Shown here in pieces: positions 9,301 through 19,000 of a stretch of 33,659 nt of DNA (position 1 is its first letter; each line of letters opens with the position of its first letter). The notes below the pieces were generated by a model. It was not told where the DNA came from. It saw only the letters and a program-made list of their open reading frames with translations, and made no database searches. Where the stretch lies: the NCBI GenBank assembly GCA_959605475.1, contig CAUHFS010000026.1, positions 1 through 33,659 on the forward strand, given 5' to 3'. This DNA is from an uncultured Collinsella sp. (GTDB taxonomy: Bacteria; Actinomycetota; Coriobacteriia; Coriobacteriales; Coriobacteriaceae). The translations under genes were made by a program, and so were the position numbers.

Positions 9301-10190
9301 CGGTTGGGGTCGTCGACCTTGGCGTTCATGCCGATGCACATGATGACGTCCTGCACGGGAGCGTCCTCGCGGCGCAGGTAGTGGAAGTCGTTGGTGGCGA
9401 TGACCTTGACGCCTACCTGCTTGGCGATGTCGATGAGCGTGCGGTCCATCTGCTCGTCGGTCAGGCCGTTGTCGGTGGTGATGCCGTGTTCCTGGATCTC
9501 GATATAAAAGTCGCCAGGTTCGAAGGTATCGCGGAAGGTCTCGGCCCACTTGATGGCGCCCTCCATGTCACCGCGGTCGATGTATTTGGGAATGATGCCC
9601 GCGATGCAGGCGCTCGTGCAGATCATGCCCTTGGCATGGCGGCGCAGGTTGTCGAGCGTCACGCGGGGCTTGTAGTAAAAGCCCTGCACGGCGGCCTCGG
9701 AAACCGTCTGCATCAGGTTGACGTAGCCCTCCTGGTCCTTGGCCAGGAGGATCATGTGGTAGAGCTCGGGCTTATGGTCGCGGGCAAGGGTCTCGTCCGG
9801 CGTAAAGTAGACCTCGCAGCCAAAGATGGGCTTGATGACCAGGGGCGGCTTGAGCTCGTCGATGTTGCCCTTCTCATCCCACATGGCCATGTCCTTCACA
9901 TACTGGGCATGCTCGCGCGGGTTTTCCTCGGGATCGGGCTCCACCAGCTCGTCGCGGCGGTCCTTTTCCAAGAAGGCCTTGTCGTGGCTCCAAGTTTTGT
10001 ACTCGGGCGTGTTGTGGTTAACGGCGTCGCAGGCCAGCGCCAGGTCGGGCACGCCATACATGTAGCCGTGGTCGGTAATGGCGACGGCGGGCATGCCCAG
10101 CTCTACGGCACGATTGACCATATCCTGGATACGGGTTGCGCCGTCGAGCATGGAGAAGACGGTGTGATTGTGCAGATGGACGAATGCCAT
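6387..10190 (-). CDS. dnaE: DNA polymerase III subunit alpha
   Basis: This 1267-residue protein is the catalytic subunit of the replicative polymerase. The N-terminal PHP domain begins at once (HLHNHTVFSMLDG, residues 5-17). The Pol III palm carries the catalytic acidic motif PDIDMDFDDERR near residue 465, preceded by the GPGRGSAAGAIVAYA motif. The helix-hairpin-helix region and a C-terminal OB-fold (GIVQLEDMEGEATVVVFP) follow. Length matches the DnaE1 class. It has no DnaQ-like exonuclease insertion, as expected for DnaE rather than PolC. GGAG lies 8 bases upstream of the ATG at 10190. The downstream SNF2 gene follows after 28 bp. No intein or frameshift was seen. Confidence 0.97.
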   Translation of the reverse strand: MAFVHLHNHTVFSMLDGATRIQDMVNRAVELGMPAVAITDHGYMYGVPDLALACDAVNHNTPEYKTWSHDKAFLEKDRRDELVEPDPEENPREHAQYVKDMAMWDEKGNIDELKPPLVIKPIFGCEVYFTPDETLARDHKPELYHMILLAKDQEGYVNLMQTVSEAAVQGFYYKPRVTLDNLRRHAKGMICTSACIAGIIPKYIDRGDMEGAIKWAETFRDTFEPGDFYIEIQEHGITTDNGLTDEQMDRTLIDIAKQVGVKVIATNDFHYLRREDAPVQDVIMCIGMNAKVDDPNRMRMTGSEFYMKTEEEMRAMFPYCPEACDNTLEIADKCYVELDWDSIILPRFPLLDPGETHESQFRRECEKGLRQHYGDDWATREIGGVNIKERFEYEYKVICDKGFAAYFLIVAEYVQWAKDNGIGVGPGRGSAAGAIVAYAMNITAFDPLENGLMFERFLSPQRTEMPDIDMDFDDERRLEVVEHVRQLYGPEKVTHVITYSTIKAKQAINDAARVLDYPVYMGQRLSKMVSSDPKVKLKQVLEKQPGKEDLYNPDFAEAYKKDDDARRIIDTALSIEGLTRGEGVHACAVLICRDPVNEHVPTKLDTKGGVEITQYEGHTVADMGLLKMDFLGLRTLTVISKAKANIKKNFGIDIKEEEIPFDDPEIFKLMGSGHTAGVFQVESAGMTATIKNMKPTEYKHVVALIALYRPGPLGAGMVSSYINRMNGKEPAVSYDDRLDDILGETYGTMVYQEQVMLISVEMCGFSKGESDSRIRKPVAKKKIKLLTSTVLHWEDGSDETTYDHWMNGAIKNNYTREVAQKIWDDVLEFASYAFNKSHSAGYAILVMQTAWLKAHYPHEYMAAVLTSYTGKTDKIVHYVSACRHDGIPVLSPDVNESGTEFTATKEGVRFGLAGIRGVGTGVAQAIIAEREAGGPFKTLHDFVERVDSSQANRRVIESLIKAGAFDSTGYPRRQMMHFVDKNNPENIIDAAVKRQKDRASGQTSFFDMFGDVEGSGFEVSVPDPDGQEWDRHLKLSQEKEVLGIYVSDHPLRPFEYALAKARDFSFSQIDTGYEVQNPTGGTINQEIPEGKALWWAGMVSSVSKRVTKNGDPMGIVQLEDMEGEATVVVFPKTYKEAEGYLYGEVDPETGAQLSDAFVRIKGKLERSDRGDQIIAQEIVPLELNEENNKPKVFEVMVPNSRFSQGNMARLATVLTTNPGGDRVEIFIEQVDGRVLRAEVPAKVNARSIPLLAEAKAIVGNQGRVTVI

Positions 10191-10430
10191 GTGATGAGCT
10201 CCGATGCGGGTTCGTGTTTTGACTGAACGATTTTACCGCACGGCGCGGACAGCACCCGAACCTAGCCAAACCCACACGGGCAGTCTTTTTGGGACCTTCA
10301 AAAAGGGGAATGAGGGCATCCAGATATATCGAGTATTACTGGAACCCCGGCGATGCGCGGAATGATTTGTGACGAATAGTCATGTCCATCAAGAAGGCTC
10401 GACGCTTCGGATAGCTCGTCAATCGATATA
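10191..10430. other. Intergenic region between MFS gene and dnaE
   Basis: No gene is seen. The stretch contains the 15-nt word CAGTCTTTTTGGGAC at 10281-10295, which recurs on the minus strand at 28264-28278 within another intergenic hairpin. The part from about 10320 to 10430 is AT-richer, like the MFS gene beside it, and may be the tail of the same acquired segment. The dnaE promoter must lie within or above this region, but no clear -35/-10 pair was found. Confidence 0.5.
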
Positions 10431-11630
10431 TCAATTCTTGGAGACCTGTATTCCAACCATTTTTAAAGAAACAACGGCGGTAATTGCTATCGCGATTGCG
10501 CCAATAACGCCGAGCGCTATCTGAATGGGATATAACCCCAACACATATCCAAATATGGAGAAAAACATTGCAGAAAAGAGAGCCCTTACCAGAGACGCGA
10601 CGGAAAGGATCGTCGCGCGGAGATCGTCCGCTATCGCGTCTTGGATTAAGTTTTCCGAAGTGATGTGCACCACTTCCGGGAGAAAGCAAAGCACCATGCT
10701 AAGGCCAAACAAACACAGCGGATTTGAAGCGAACCACGGAAGAATCATGAAAAGACCGGCCTCGATTAGCATCGAGCCGAGCATGGTATTTCTTTTCCCG
10801 AAACGCGATGAGAAGAAATCTGCTGCAATGTAGGCCGTCGCATTTACTGCATAGGATGCACCGAAAAAGATTCCTATTATGGAGACGGGAGCATCAAATG
10901 CGTCGAATACCAACTGATTCAAGTTGTAATAACTCCCATAGAATCCATCGAGCATGCTTGTGCCGATTAGAAGAAGCAACACCGCAAAAGCGGATTCTCC
11001 AATGCACCAGGTTTCGCGTCTGAAGATCTTGGCTACGTCAAACCTTTCCTCCCCAGAGTTTTTGGAATGGGTCGTTTCCATCCTCTCAATGGGATACAGA
11101 AGGAAAAGCTGCAGGAGATAGAAAACGGAAACGCATACGTAGAGGGCGCTCCAAGATACTTGCGCAATGAATGATCCAAGTACGATTGCCACTCCCGTCG
11201 CGATTGATTGCGCGGCAAGCAGCCGAGCGTTGATGGTGAGGAAGCGCTCTCCTTGACCGGCATTTCGGGCAATTTCATATAAAAGTGCTTGTTCGGATCC
11301 CGATTGAAGGGAGTAGGCGAGTGCCTCAACAAGGGAAAGCGCGACGAGAAAGGGACCTGAGAGCAACAGCATGCCAGCCGTATGGAAGAAAAGCAGCAGC
11401 ACGCCCACTTGAATCGAGAACTTCTTTCCAAAGAAATCGCCTATCAGCCCTGTCGGCAGCTCGAGGACGACCGTTGCAATGTTAAACAGGGCTTGATAAA
11501 GCGCGATTTCCGTGACAGACATTCCTTTATCCGCAAGGAAAAGTAGAAACACTCCCCGATTTAAAACAAATCCCGCGAGAACGAAAAAGGTGGAATAGAT
11601 GTGCAGTTGCGTAGCGGCATTCTTATTCAT
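10431..11630 (-). CDS. MFS transporter
   Basis: This 399-residue membrane protein has about twelve hydrophobic segments and resembles major facilitator transporters of the drug-efflux type. ELPTGLIGDFFGKK at residues 57-70 corresponds to the loop 2-3 signature (the GxxxDrxGrk motif), and a polar stretch with SKNSGEERFD near the middle fits the loop between the two six-helix halves. The substrate cannot be told from the sequence. GGAAG lies 6 bases before the ATG at 11630. Codon use is clearly richer in A and T than in dnaE or addA, which suggests acquisition by transfer. It is flanked by the DUF3284 gene upstream and dnaE downstream, both on the same strand, with no functional link evident. 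Confidence 0.88.
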   Translation of the reverse strand: MNKNAATQLHIYSTFFVLAGFVLNRGVFLLFLADKGMSVTEIALYQALFNIATVVLELPTGLIGDFFGKKFSIQVGVLLLFFHTAGMLLLSGPFLVALSLVEALAYSLQSGSEQALLYEIARNAGQGERFLTINARLLAAQSIATGVAIVLGSFIAQVSWSALYVCVSVFYLLQLFLLYPIERMETTHSKNSGEERFDVAKIFRRETWCIGESAFAVLLLLIGTSMLDGFYGSYYNLNQLVFDAFDAPVSIIGIFFGASYAVNATAYIAADFFSSRFGKRNTMLGSMLIEAGLFMILPWFASNPLCLFGLSMVLCFLPEVVHITSENLIQDAIADDLRATILSVASLVRALFSAMFFSIFGYVLGLYPIQIALGVIGAIAIAITAVVSLKMVGIQVSKN

Positions 11631-11733
11631 TCGGCACTTCCATCAACTAATTTTGTCGGGCCGCTCGCTACTGACTCGAAGCCTGAAGTGTTCACAGTTG
11701 ATGTGAAGAGCGGTAAAGCTTTTGCACAGGGTA

Positions 11734-12243
11734 TCAATGGAATACATCCGAAGCGTTTTCGGCAGTATCATCGGCGAAGGCGGGATTAGCCTTTACGCGG
11801 CGCTCACCCTCGATGTATTTGACGATTTGATCAATCGTCTGGTTGGCGTGGCTCTTGAGCTTGCGCTCGTAGAAGAAGAGGCCGAGCTTGCCGCGCATGC
11901 CAGACGTGTTGCCACCCGCACCCTGAAAATCCTCGGTATAGGTGAGCTCGCAAGCACCATCGCCAGCAGGTGCAGTCTCATAGCGCATGGTATTGATGCC
12001 CGCCGCATACTGAAAACGGACCTCATAGAGGCACGGGTAGTCAAAGTGCTTGATCTTAACCTTGATCGCCGCGCCCTTGGTCTTGCCTTTTGCGGACTGG
12101 GCGCGCTTCTCGTACTTATAGCCGTTGAGCTTATTGCGGCTAGGACGTTTGCCCGTGACGTTCTCGATATCCTGCATGATGGACCCCGCGAGAGCGTCAA
12201 AAAGCTCCTCCGGCGTCACCTTAAGCGTTTTGGTGAGCTGCAT
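11734..12243 (-). CDS. DUF3284 domain-containing protein
   Basis: This 169-residue soluble protein matches my recollection of the DUF3284 family, a START/SRPBCC-like fold of unknown function. Features visible are an N-terminal strand (MQLTKTLKVTPEELFDAL), the basic segment KRPSRNKLNGYKYEKRAQ, the pattern YTEDFQG followed by KLGLFFYERK, and a polar C-terminal tail. AAGGGG lies about 6 bases before the start codon. It is a stand-alone gene, with about 100 bp to the MFS gene downstream. Base composition resembles the core genome, unlike the MFS gene. No catalytic residues are recognised. Confidence 0.75.
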   Translation of the reverse strand: MQLTKTLKVTPEELFDALAGSIMQDIENVTGKRPSRNKLNGYKYEKRAQSAKGKTKGAAIKVKIKHFDYPCLYEVRFQYAAGINTMRYETAPAGDGACELTYTEDFQGAGGNTSGMRGKLGLFFYERKLKSHANQTIDQIVKYIEGERRVKANPAFADDTAENASDVFH

Positions 12244-12379
12244 GATGGCCCCTTATTCGTTTGAACCGTTCGGGCCATTGTACCGCCCCAAGCTCTCCCA
12301 TGCGTTGCGGTGCCATTTGGACGATTGAGGGCCTTACGGCCGCAAAACCAACCAAATAGCATCATAAAGCCTGAGGTGG

Positions 12380-15300
12380 CTAGAGGCTGTAGGTGACCAC
12401 TTGGGGCTCGCAGGGGTTGGCGGGGTCGACTTGCTCCACGCGGACGAACTTGACGGTCACGGCCTCAAAGCCCGCCTTGTGCAACACATCGGCGTAGACG
12501 CGCGCCTGCAGGGCGTGCTTCTCCTGCAGCTGTTCCGGCGTCTCGTCCGGTGTGCCGCCCGTCTTGTAGTCGATGACCAGCGCGCGTGACGAATCCGCCG
12601 GGTTCGTCGCCAGTGCATCAATGGCGCCCTCGGCATAGGCACCGTAGCGGGCAATGTCCTTGTCCTCGCAGCCCAGCGAAAAGAACGGCACCTCGGCGCG
12701 AACGCACGGCCAGGCAAGCAGCTCGGCACGGACCGCCGACTTGAGCCAGCGGTCCAGGGCAACGTCGAAGCGCTCGCGCTGCTCCGGCGTCAGGCACCAC
12801 AGGCGCGCCAGCGCATCGGCACGCTCAGCGGGCAGCGCATCGGCACCCATCTCGATGAGCCACTGGCAGGCAGCGTGGAACGCCGAGCCCAGCGCCATGG
12901 GATTGCCGGCGGGCTCAACGGCGGCCACTTCTGCATCCGTCATCTCGGAACCATCCGACTCCGCATCATCGCCAGCCTCGTCCATGGGCACGCGCGCCTC
13001 GGCGACACGGTCCTCGGCCTCGGCATGCAGCGCCGCGGCAATCGACGAATAGCTGTACGAATCGCGCGCCGGATACGAGCAGGTGCCCATGCGCACGCCC
13101 ACCGTCTGGGGATACACGAGCTCAAACGAATCGGGCTCGGGGTCGGCGGGGCCGGGCGCGACCGGGCGATCGGCGGCAGCATCGGCACCCTCCGCCTCCG
13201 CATCACCGCGAACGAGCCTACCCTCGGCATCCAGTGAAGCGTTGGCCTCAAACGCCTGCTCGCCAAACGTAAAGTCCGCCAGCGAGATAAGCTCGTAGTC
13301 GCCCGGCTTGGAGTTGTCGAACACCAGGCGGTCGGCATCGGGCTGCGGCATGTCCAGGCCGTCCGTCGGCAGAATACGGCGCAGCACGTCGTAAGTCAGA
13401 TCGGTCTCGACGTCGAAGGTCGGCGCGCACAGCTTGCCGCGGCTCACGCCGGCATCCATCGCCAAGATCACCAGCTCACGCGCTCGCGTCATGGCGACAT
13501 AGAGCAAACGAGCCCGCTCCTCGAGCGAAAGCTGCAGGTCGTCGTTGCGCAGGCGAGCAAATGCCTCGGCGGGAGAACCCGTCGCGCAGACATCCTCCAT
13601 GAGCTCTGGCGGCAACCACAGTGACGTGCCCTTGCCCTTAAACGCGTGTTCAAACTGCTTTTTGACGTCATCGCCCTTCACGAAGGTCCCATCGGCAAGC
13701 TTAACGCCATCAAAACGAGCCGGCAGCGCCACGACTTGCGCCCCACCGTCGACGCGGCCCATCTGTGCCGCACCGGACGATTTGCGCACGCCAAAACACT
13801 CGGACACCGCGACGACCGGATACTCCAGACCCTTGGATGCATGCACGGTCATGATGCGTACCGCGCCGTCACCCTCCTCGTTGAGCGCGCCCGGCGCCTC
13901 CTTGCCCGCCAAGAAGCGGTCGAAGGCGAGCGCGATGGAACGCGGCGAGTTGCCGAACTCGGCCTCCGCTTCGGCCACGGCGTCGAGCGCCTTGAGCACG
14001 TTGGCGACAATGGCCTTGCCCTCGGGACCACGCTGCGCCAGACGCACAAACCAGCCGGAGGCGTTGACCACGTCGCGCGCGATGGCGGCGAACGAATCGC
14101 GGCCCACGCGACGAAGCGCATACCGCAGCACCTCGCGGGCGCGCGTCACCAGCGGCAGGTCTTGCAGGCCCGGCACATCGGAATCACTCATGATGCCCGC
14201 ATCGATGTTGCGGCGCGAGGTCTCCCCCGTCTCGCTATCGAGCTTGGTCGCCAGCGCCAGGAACTCCTGGGCGCCGAGCGCAAACATCGGCGATGCCAGC
14301 AGCGGCATAAGGCCCTGCGCCGTATCGGCCGGATTGGCGAGTGCACAAACCAGGGCGCGCACCGTCTGCACCTCGGCAGCTTGGGCAAAGACTGAGCCGC
14401 CTGCGATCACGCAGTCGAGCCCCTGGTCGCGGAAAGCCTGGGCGTAGACGTCGGCGTTGGTCATGCGGCCCAGCAGCAGCACCATGCCACCCTGGGGCTG
14501 ACCGGCATCGGCAAGCGCGCGGAAGCGCTCGGCGATCGCACGGGCCTTGGCCTGTGTGCGTTCCTGCGTACTGCCGCCGGCAACAAAGAGGGCCTGGCGA
14601 CGCGAGGCGTCTGCCACCAGCGTGTCCTTGCGGCCGTCGCTCGCCTCGAGATCCAAAAAGCCCTGCATCAGACCGCCGTCATCGCCGTCGAAGACGCGCG
14701 CCACGTAACGCAGCACCTCGTCATGGCTGCGGAAGTTGCGCACGAGCTTAACGAGCTCGCCAGAAGGGGCGTCGGCCGCGGCAGTCGCCTCGGGAGCGGC
14801 AGACAGGCCCACCTTGCGCTCCTGGCGACGGAACACCTCGACCTCGGCGCCACGGAAACGGTAGATTGACTGCTGTGCATCGCCCACGGTGCACAGCGCG
14901 CGCTCCCCCGCACCCGTCAGGTAACGGATCAGATCGACCTGCATCTGGTCGGTATCCTGAAACTCATCGATCATGACCATCTTAAAGCGGCCCTCGTATG
15001 CCGCTCGGATGGCCGGGTAATCGCGCAGGGCCTCATAGGCCATGCGCAGCAAGTCGTTGTTGTCGAGGGCAGACTGGGCAGCCTTGAGCGTGCAGTACTC
15101 AGCCTCTACAGAGCGGGCCAAGCCCACCAGTGCATCAAGCGCCGGGCCACCACAGGCAAGCACGATATTGATAAACGCATCGGCGGCCTCGGCCTTGAGC
15201 AGCTCGACCTGCTCCTTGGGGAACGCCTTGCTCGCCCGCGGCATGCGGCACGACATCATGAGTCGCGCCGCATCCTCCATGGTTTTGCCGCTCGCCTCAA

Positions 15301-16006
15301 ACGCGTCGATGGCGTCGAGTGCCACTTGTGCCTTCTCGGTCGCGGCCTTGCTTGCGCCCAGCGCCGCGCGATAGGCATCGGCGAGTGCCGAGGTATCGGC
15401 CTGGCCGCGCGCCACGCGCACATCGTCCATGCCGCCCGGCAGCTGACTCGATAGCTCCAACAGGTCGCGCACCAGGCCTTTAATGGTGGTGCCGGCGCCA
15501 AACGGCCCGCCCTCGCCCGCCATGGGATACCAGGCGTAGAGGGCGTTGAGCGATGCCGCGAGCTCGGGGGCGGCATCGGGTGCCGTCGCGCGGGCCAGCA
15601 CGTGCTCAACAGCCTGGTCCATAAGCTCGTCGGTATCGGTGAGCACCGTGAACTCGGGGTCGATGCCCAGCTCCAACGCGTGTGCGCGCAGGATACGAGA
15701 GCACATGCCGTGAATGGTCGAGATCCACGCATCGTCGACGGTCAGGGCCTCCTCGTCCATGCCCTCGTCGATGAGCGCGCGGCGCACGCGGTCACGGATC
15801 TCGGCCGCGGCATCTTTGGTAAAGGTAATGGCGAGCACCTGGTCCAGATGCTCAACGAACGGACCGGATTCGGGCGAAAGCGCGTAGACGATGCGGCGCG
15901 TGAGGGTAAAGGTCTTGCCCGAACCGGCGCCCGCCGAGACAAACAGCGGACGGTCGAGCGTTTTGACGATCTGCAGCTGTTGCGGCATCAAAGTCGAAAG
16001 ATCCAT
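12380..16006 (-). CDS. addA: ATP-dependent helicase/nuclease subunit A (AddA-like)
   Basis: This 1208-residue protein is a UvrD-type superfamily 1A helicase with a C-terminal PD-(D/E)XK nuclease, the layout of AddA, which resects double-strand breaks with AddB. Visible motifs are Walker A GAGSGKT (26-32), motif Ia AITFTKDAAAEIRDRV, motif II MIDEFQDTD, motif III GDAQQSIYRFRGAE, motif V IMTVHASKGLEYPVV, and motif VI LLYVAMTRARE. The nuclease core is AEGAIDAL...VIDYKTGG near residues 1125-1150, followed by the QARVYADVL helix. An acidic, Ala/Pro-rich linker lies between motor and nuclease. Its start is only 3 bp past the addB stop, so the pair is translationally linked. Annotators may call it simply a UvrD-helicase domain protein. 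Confidence 0.92.
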   Translation of the reverse strand: MDLSTLMPQQLQIVKTLDRPLFVSAGAGSGKTFTLTRRIVYALSPESGPFVEHLDQVLAITFTKDAAAEIRDRVRRALIDEGMDEEALTVDDAWISTIHGMCSRILRAHALELGIDPEFTVLTDTDELMDQAVEHVLARATAPDAAPELAASLNALYAWYPMAGEGGPFGAGTTIKGLVRDLLELSSQLPGGMDDVRVARGQADTSALADAYRAALGASKAATEKAQVALDAIDAFEASGKTMEDAARLMMSCRMPRASKAFPKEQVELLKAEAADAFINIVLACGGPALDALVGLARSVEAEYCTLKAAQSALDNNDLLRMAYEALRDYPAIRAAYEGRFKMVMIDEFQDTDQMQVDLIRYLTGAGERALCTVGDAQQSIYRFRGAEVEVFRRQERKVGLSAAPEATAAADAPSGELVKLVRNFRSHDEVLRYVARVFDGDDGGLMQGFLDLEASDGRKDTLVADASRRQALFVAGGSTQERTQAKARAIAERFRALADAGQPQGGMVLLLGRMTNADVYAQAFRDQGLDCVIAGGSVFAQAAEVQTVRALVCALANPADTAQGLMPLLASPMFALGAQEFLALATKLDSETGETSRRNIDAGIMSDSDVPGLQDLPLVTRAREVLRYALRRVGRDSFAAIARDVVNASGWFVRLAQRGPEGKAIVANVLKALDAVAEAEAEFGNSPRSIALAFDRFLAGKEAPGALNEEGDGAVRIMTVHASKGLEYPVVAVSECFGVRKSSGAAQMGRVDGGAQVVALPARFDGVKLADGTFVKGDDVKKQFEHAFKGKGTSLWLPPELMEDVCATGSPAEAFARLRNDDLQLSLEERARLLYVAMTRARELVILAMDAGVSRGKLCAPTFDVETDLTYDVLRRILPTDGLDMPQPDADRLVFDNSKPGDYELISLADFTFGEQAFEANASLDAEGRLVRGDAEAEGADAAADRPVAPGPADPEPDSFELVYPQTVGVRMGTCSYPARDSYSYSSIAAALHAEAEDRVAEARVPMDEAGDDAESDGSEMTDAEVAAVEPAGNPMALGSAFHAACQWLIEMGADALPAERADALARLWCLTPEQRERFDVALDRWLKSAVRAELLAWPCVRAEVPFFSLGCEDKDIARYGAYAEGAIDALATNPADSSRALVIDYKTGGTPDETPEQLQEKHALQARVYADVLHKAGFEAVTVKFVRVEQVDPANPCEPQVVTYSL

Positions 16007-16009
16007 GGT

Positions 16010-19000
16010 CTACACGTCCCTCCTTACAAACGTTCCTTCGTGGTTATACGAGCAGCGCGCATGCGCGGCCTGAGCCGACGTCGGGTCGACGGCGGCAACG
16101 TTGCCTGCCTCGAGCTCGCGCAGGCGCCCGGCGATGCCGGCCTCCACGCGATCGAGCAGGGCGTCGAAGTCCATGCTGCCACCCTCGCCGGGGAAACCTT
16201 TCTTAAGGCCCGGGATGCGACCGTCGCCGCGCTCTTCCTCGAGTAGCTCGGCGCTCGCGGCACCGCGCAACGCCGGCTTGCCGCCCTTGGTCGAAAAGTA
16301 GAGCGCCGCGCGGGTGTCCAAATCCAGCGCCCGGCGCATGGCCTGGGCGTAGATGAGCGTTTGGGTATGTGGCGGCAACCAGCGCGGATCGTCGATGGGC
16401 GCCGCGCCCGATTCTTCGTCGCGCACCGTAGGGTCGGCGAGCTTAAACTCCTCAACGCCCGTGCGATGCTTGTAGTCGATCACCACGGCGCGATTCTCGG
16501 CGTCCACGTCCACGCGGTCGATGCGCCCGCCAAGCGGCCAACCGGCATACTCGACCTTGAGCTCGTTAAAGGCGAACTCCAGGTAACGCGGGGCAAAGGG
16601 GGCAAGCGCCTCGGACTCGTAGGCAAGCACGCCCTCCAGCTGCGGCAAGATCTCGGCCACCTGGCGCTCCTCCACTGCAGAGAGCGGCACCAGTGGGCCC
16701 TCCGTGCCGCGTTTGCCGGCGTGCTCGGCCAACGTCTCGTCAAAGACCTCGCGCAGCAGCTCCTGAGCGCGCGGCAGATTCTCGGGCGTCACGCGCTCCA
16801 TGCCCTCCTGGGGCAGGCGGGCATGCAGGTGCTCCAACGCGTCGTGGACAAAGTTGCCCTTCTCCATATTGCCAAAGCCGGCGTCAATCGACTGGGGCTT
16901 CACGCGATACGACACGAACCAGCACAGCGGGCACGTCGAGTACGCCTCAATCTGCGAGGCGGACGTCAGACGCGGCACGAGCGGCGCGTTCTCACCCTCG
17001 CCATCGCGGCGACGCAGAACCAGGTACGGCACAGCCGCCTCACTCAAATGCTGAGGAGCCTCGCACACGACGCGTCTGCACTCGATGCCCTCGCCGGCCG
17101 CCGGATCAAAATCGGCGACGATACCGCCCTCGCCCACGCACGCAACCTTGGCGGCGCCAGCGGCCTCGGCGTGCGCTCGCAGCTCGGTCCACACGGCCGC
17201 CGGATAGCACTCGCGCGCCTGACGATCGTGGGTCACACGGGCGAGCGTAACCGGACCACGCGACGCTTGTATCGCGCGGCCAAAGCGTGCGCGCAGCAAG
17301 GCCGCAGGCTCAAGCGTCACGCCCTCGCGACCGAGGCTCGCCGTCAGCGTGGTCAGCGGCCCCTCTTCGTGTGAGAGAGGATAGCTGTCCAGATCGACAT
17401 CGGCAAACAGCACGGCATCGTAGCTGCCGGAGCGCAGAGCCGCCGCATCGGCAAGCGAAGCAAAGCGAACCTGGGCGCGTGGCGCACGGTCAACCTCGTA
17501 GGTCTCGCAATCGTAGGCGGCGCTACGCTTGTCCACCTTGGTTCGAATGTCATCGAGCACGGGCACGGTCGCGGCCTGCGACACGTCGAGCGCACGGGCG
17601 CCATTCATAAGGATGTCGATGACGTGGCGCAGCAGGGCCACCTCCGCCTGGCGACGAGCCTGACCGTCGAGACCGCCAAGTGCGCGATCGGGCAGCGCCT
17701 CGGCAACGGCAAGCATGGCCTTGAGCGCCGTCACGGGTTTGTCGCGCCACAGCGCCTGGAACACGTCCGAGATCACGCACGGCACGTTCTTAAACCAGTT
17801 CTCGTCGCTCGCCGCTTTGCGGGCGCCCCTCACCTGGCCCTGTACGCTCTGCAGCAGACTCTTGACGCCCGCCGCGGTCTTGCTGCGCGACAGGCGCATG
17901 TTCTTGTCGAACGTGCGCGCGCTGGCGGCGTCGGCACCCGAAAGCGGGCTGTAAATCCAGTCGGTAAGCTCCGGAGCGGGCCACCACTCAGTCTTAGAAG
18001 CTGCCCCTTCGTCGGCGGCCTTCATACGCTCGATCAGGTTGGCGAGCGCCGTGAACTGCCTGCCCGCAATGGATTGGGAAAACGCCGTGAACTCGGCCGT
18101 CTCGGCAGCAACGTGGCGCGCCGCCAAACGAGCGGCAAGCTCGCTGAACAGCTGGGGTGCCCGGGCAGAAACAACGAGCACGCGTACGGGGTCGGCGGGT
18201 GTTGCAGCAGCTTTATCGTCCTTGGACTCCTTGTGCGCTTTCACCAACTTATCGATGACGTCCGCATAAGCATGGGCACGGGCATGGGGGCCGGCGACCT
18301 CAATAAAGGCAGGCTGAGCAGCGGACTTGGAGGCAGTCTGGGGCGCGGCGGCGCCCTCCCCCAGCGGCGCGATCTCAAACAGCACACCGCGGACATCAAA
18401 TGCCGCGGCAAGCTCCTCGCGCATCGCCGCTTGCTCGCGGGCAAGCAGCACGACAACCTCTCCCCCGTTGTTTGCCACGGCGGACAGCAGCTCGAGCAGG
18501 CTATACGTAAATGACGTGACGCCGCGCACGCAAACGGCGCGGGCGCACCCCGGCAGGTTGTCGGCCAAAGCGCCGGCCATAATGTCAGCCGCCTCGCAGG
18601 GCTCGACCATATCTCGACGGTCCAAACCGCGCGCATAGGCGCACAAAAGTTCAAACACGCGAGCCTCGGCGTCGCTTTTGGGCTTGGGCTTGCAAACGTT
18701 GTCGCAGCAACGCTCGGTGCCTGTCCCTGCCACACCCGGCAGCACATCGCGAGCCATACGCGCGAGCATACGCACCGTGCCCTGGCTGCGCGAAAGCGGC
18801 TGCAGGTCGGCGTCGTCGAGGCGCGCTACCATGTCCGAAAACAGCATCTGGCGCTGCAGGTTGTCGACGAAACCGCGCCCGTCGCCCAAAAGCTCCCAAA
18901 GCGAGCGAAGCCACGATGTAGGCGTCTTGTAGTCAATACCCAGCGAAACGCCGGCTTCCGCCGCATCATGACGGCACAGGTCGAGCTCGGCAAACGTTGG

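Noticed and set aside
7044..10226. Two long rightward frames (475 and 555 codons) antisense to dnaE
   Set aside because: They mirror the codon structure of dnaE, are rich in Val/Leu/His/Gly, and show no domains.
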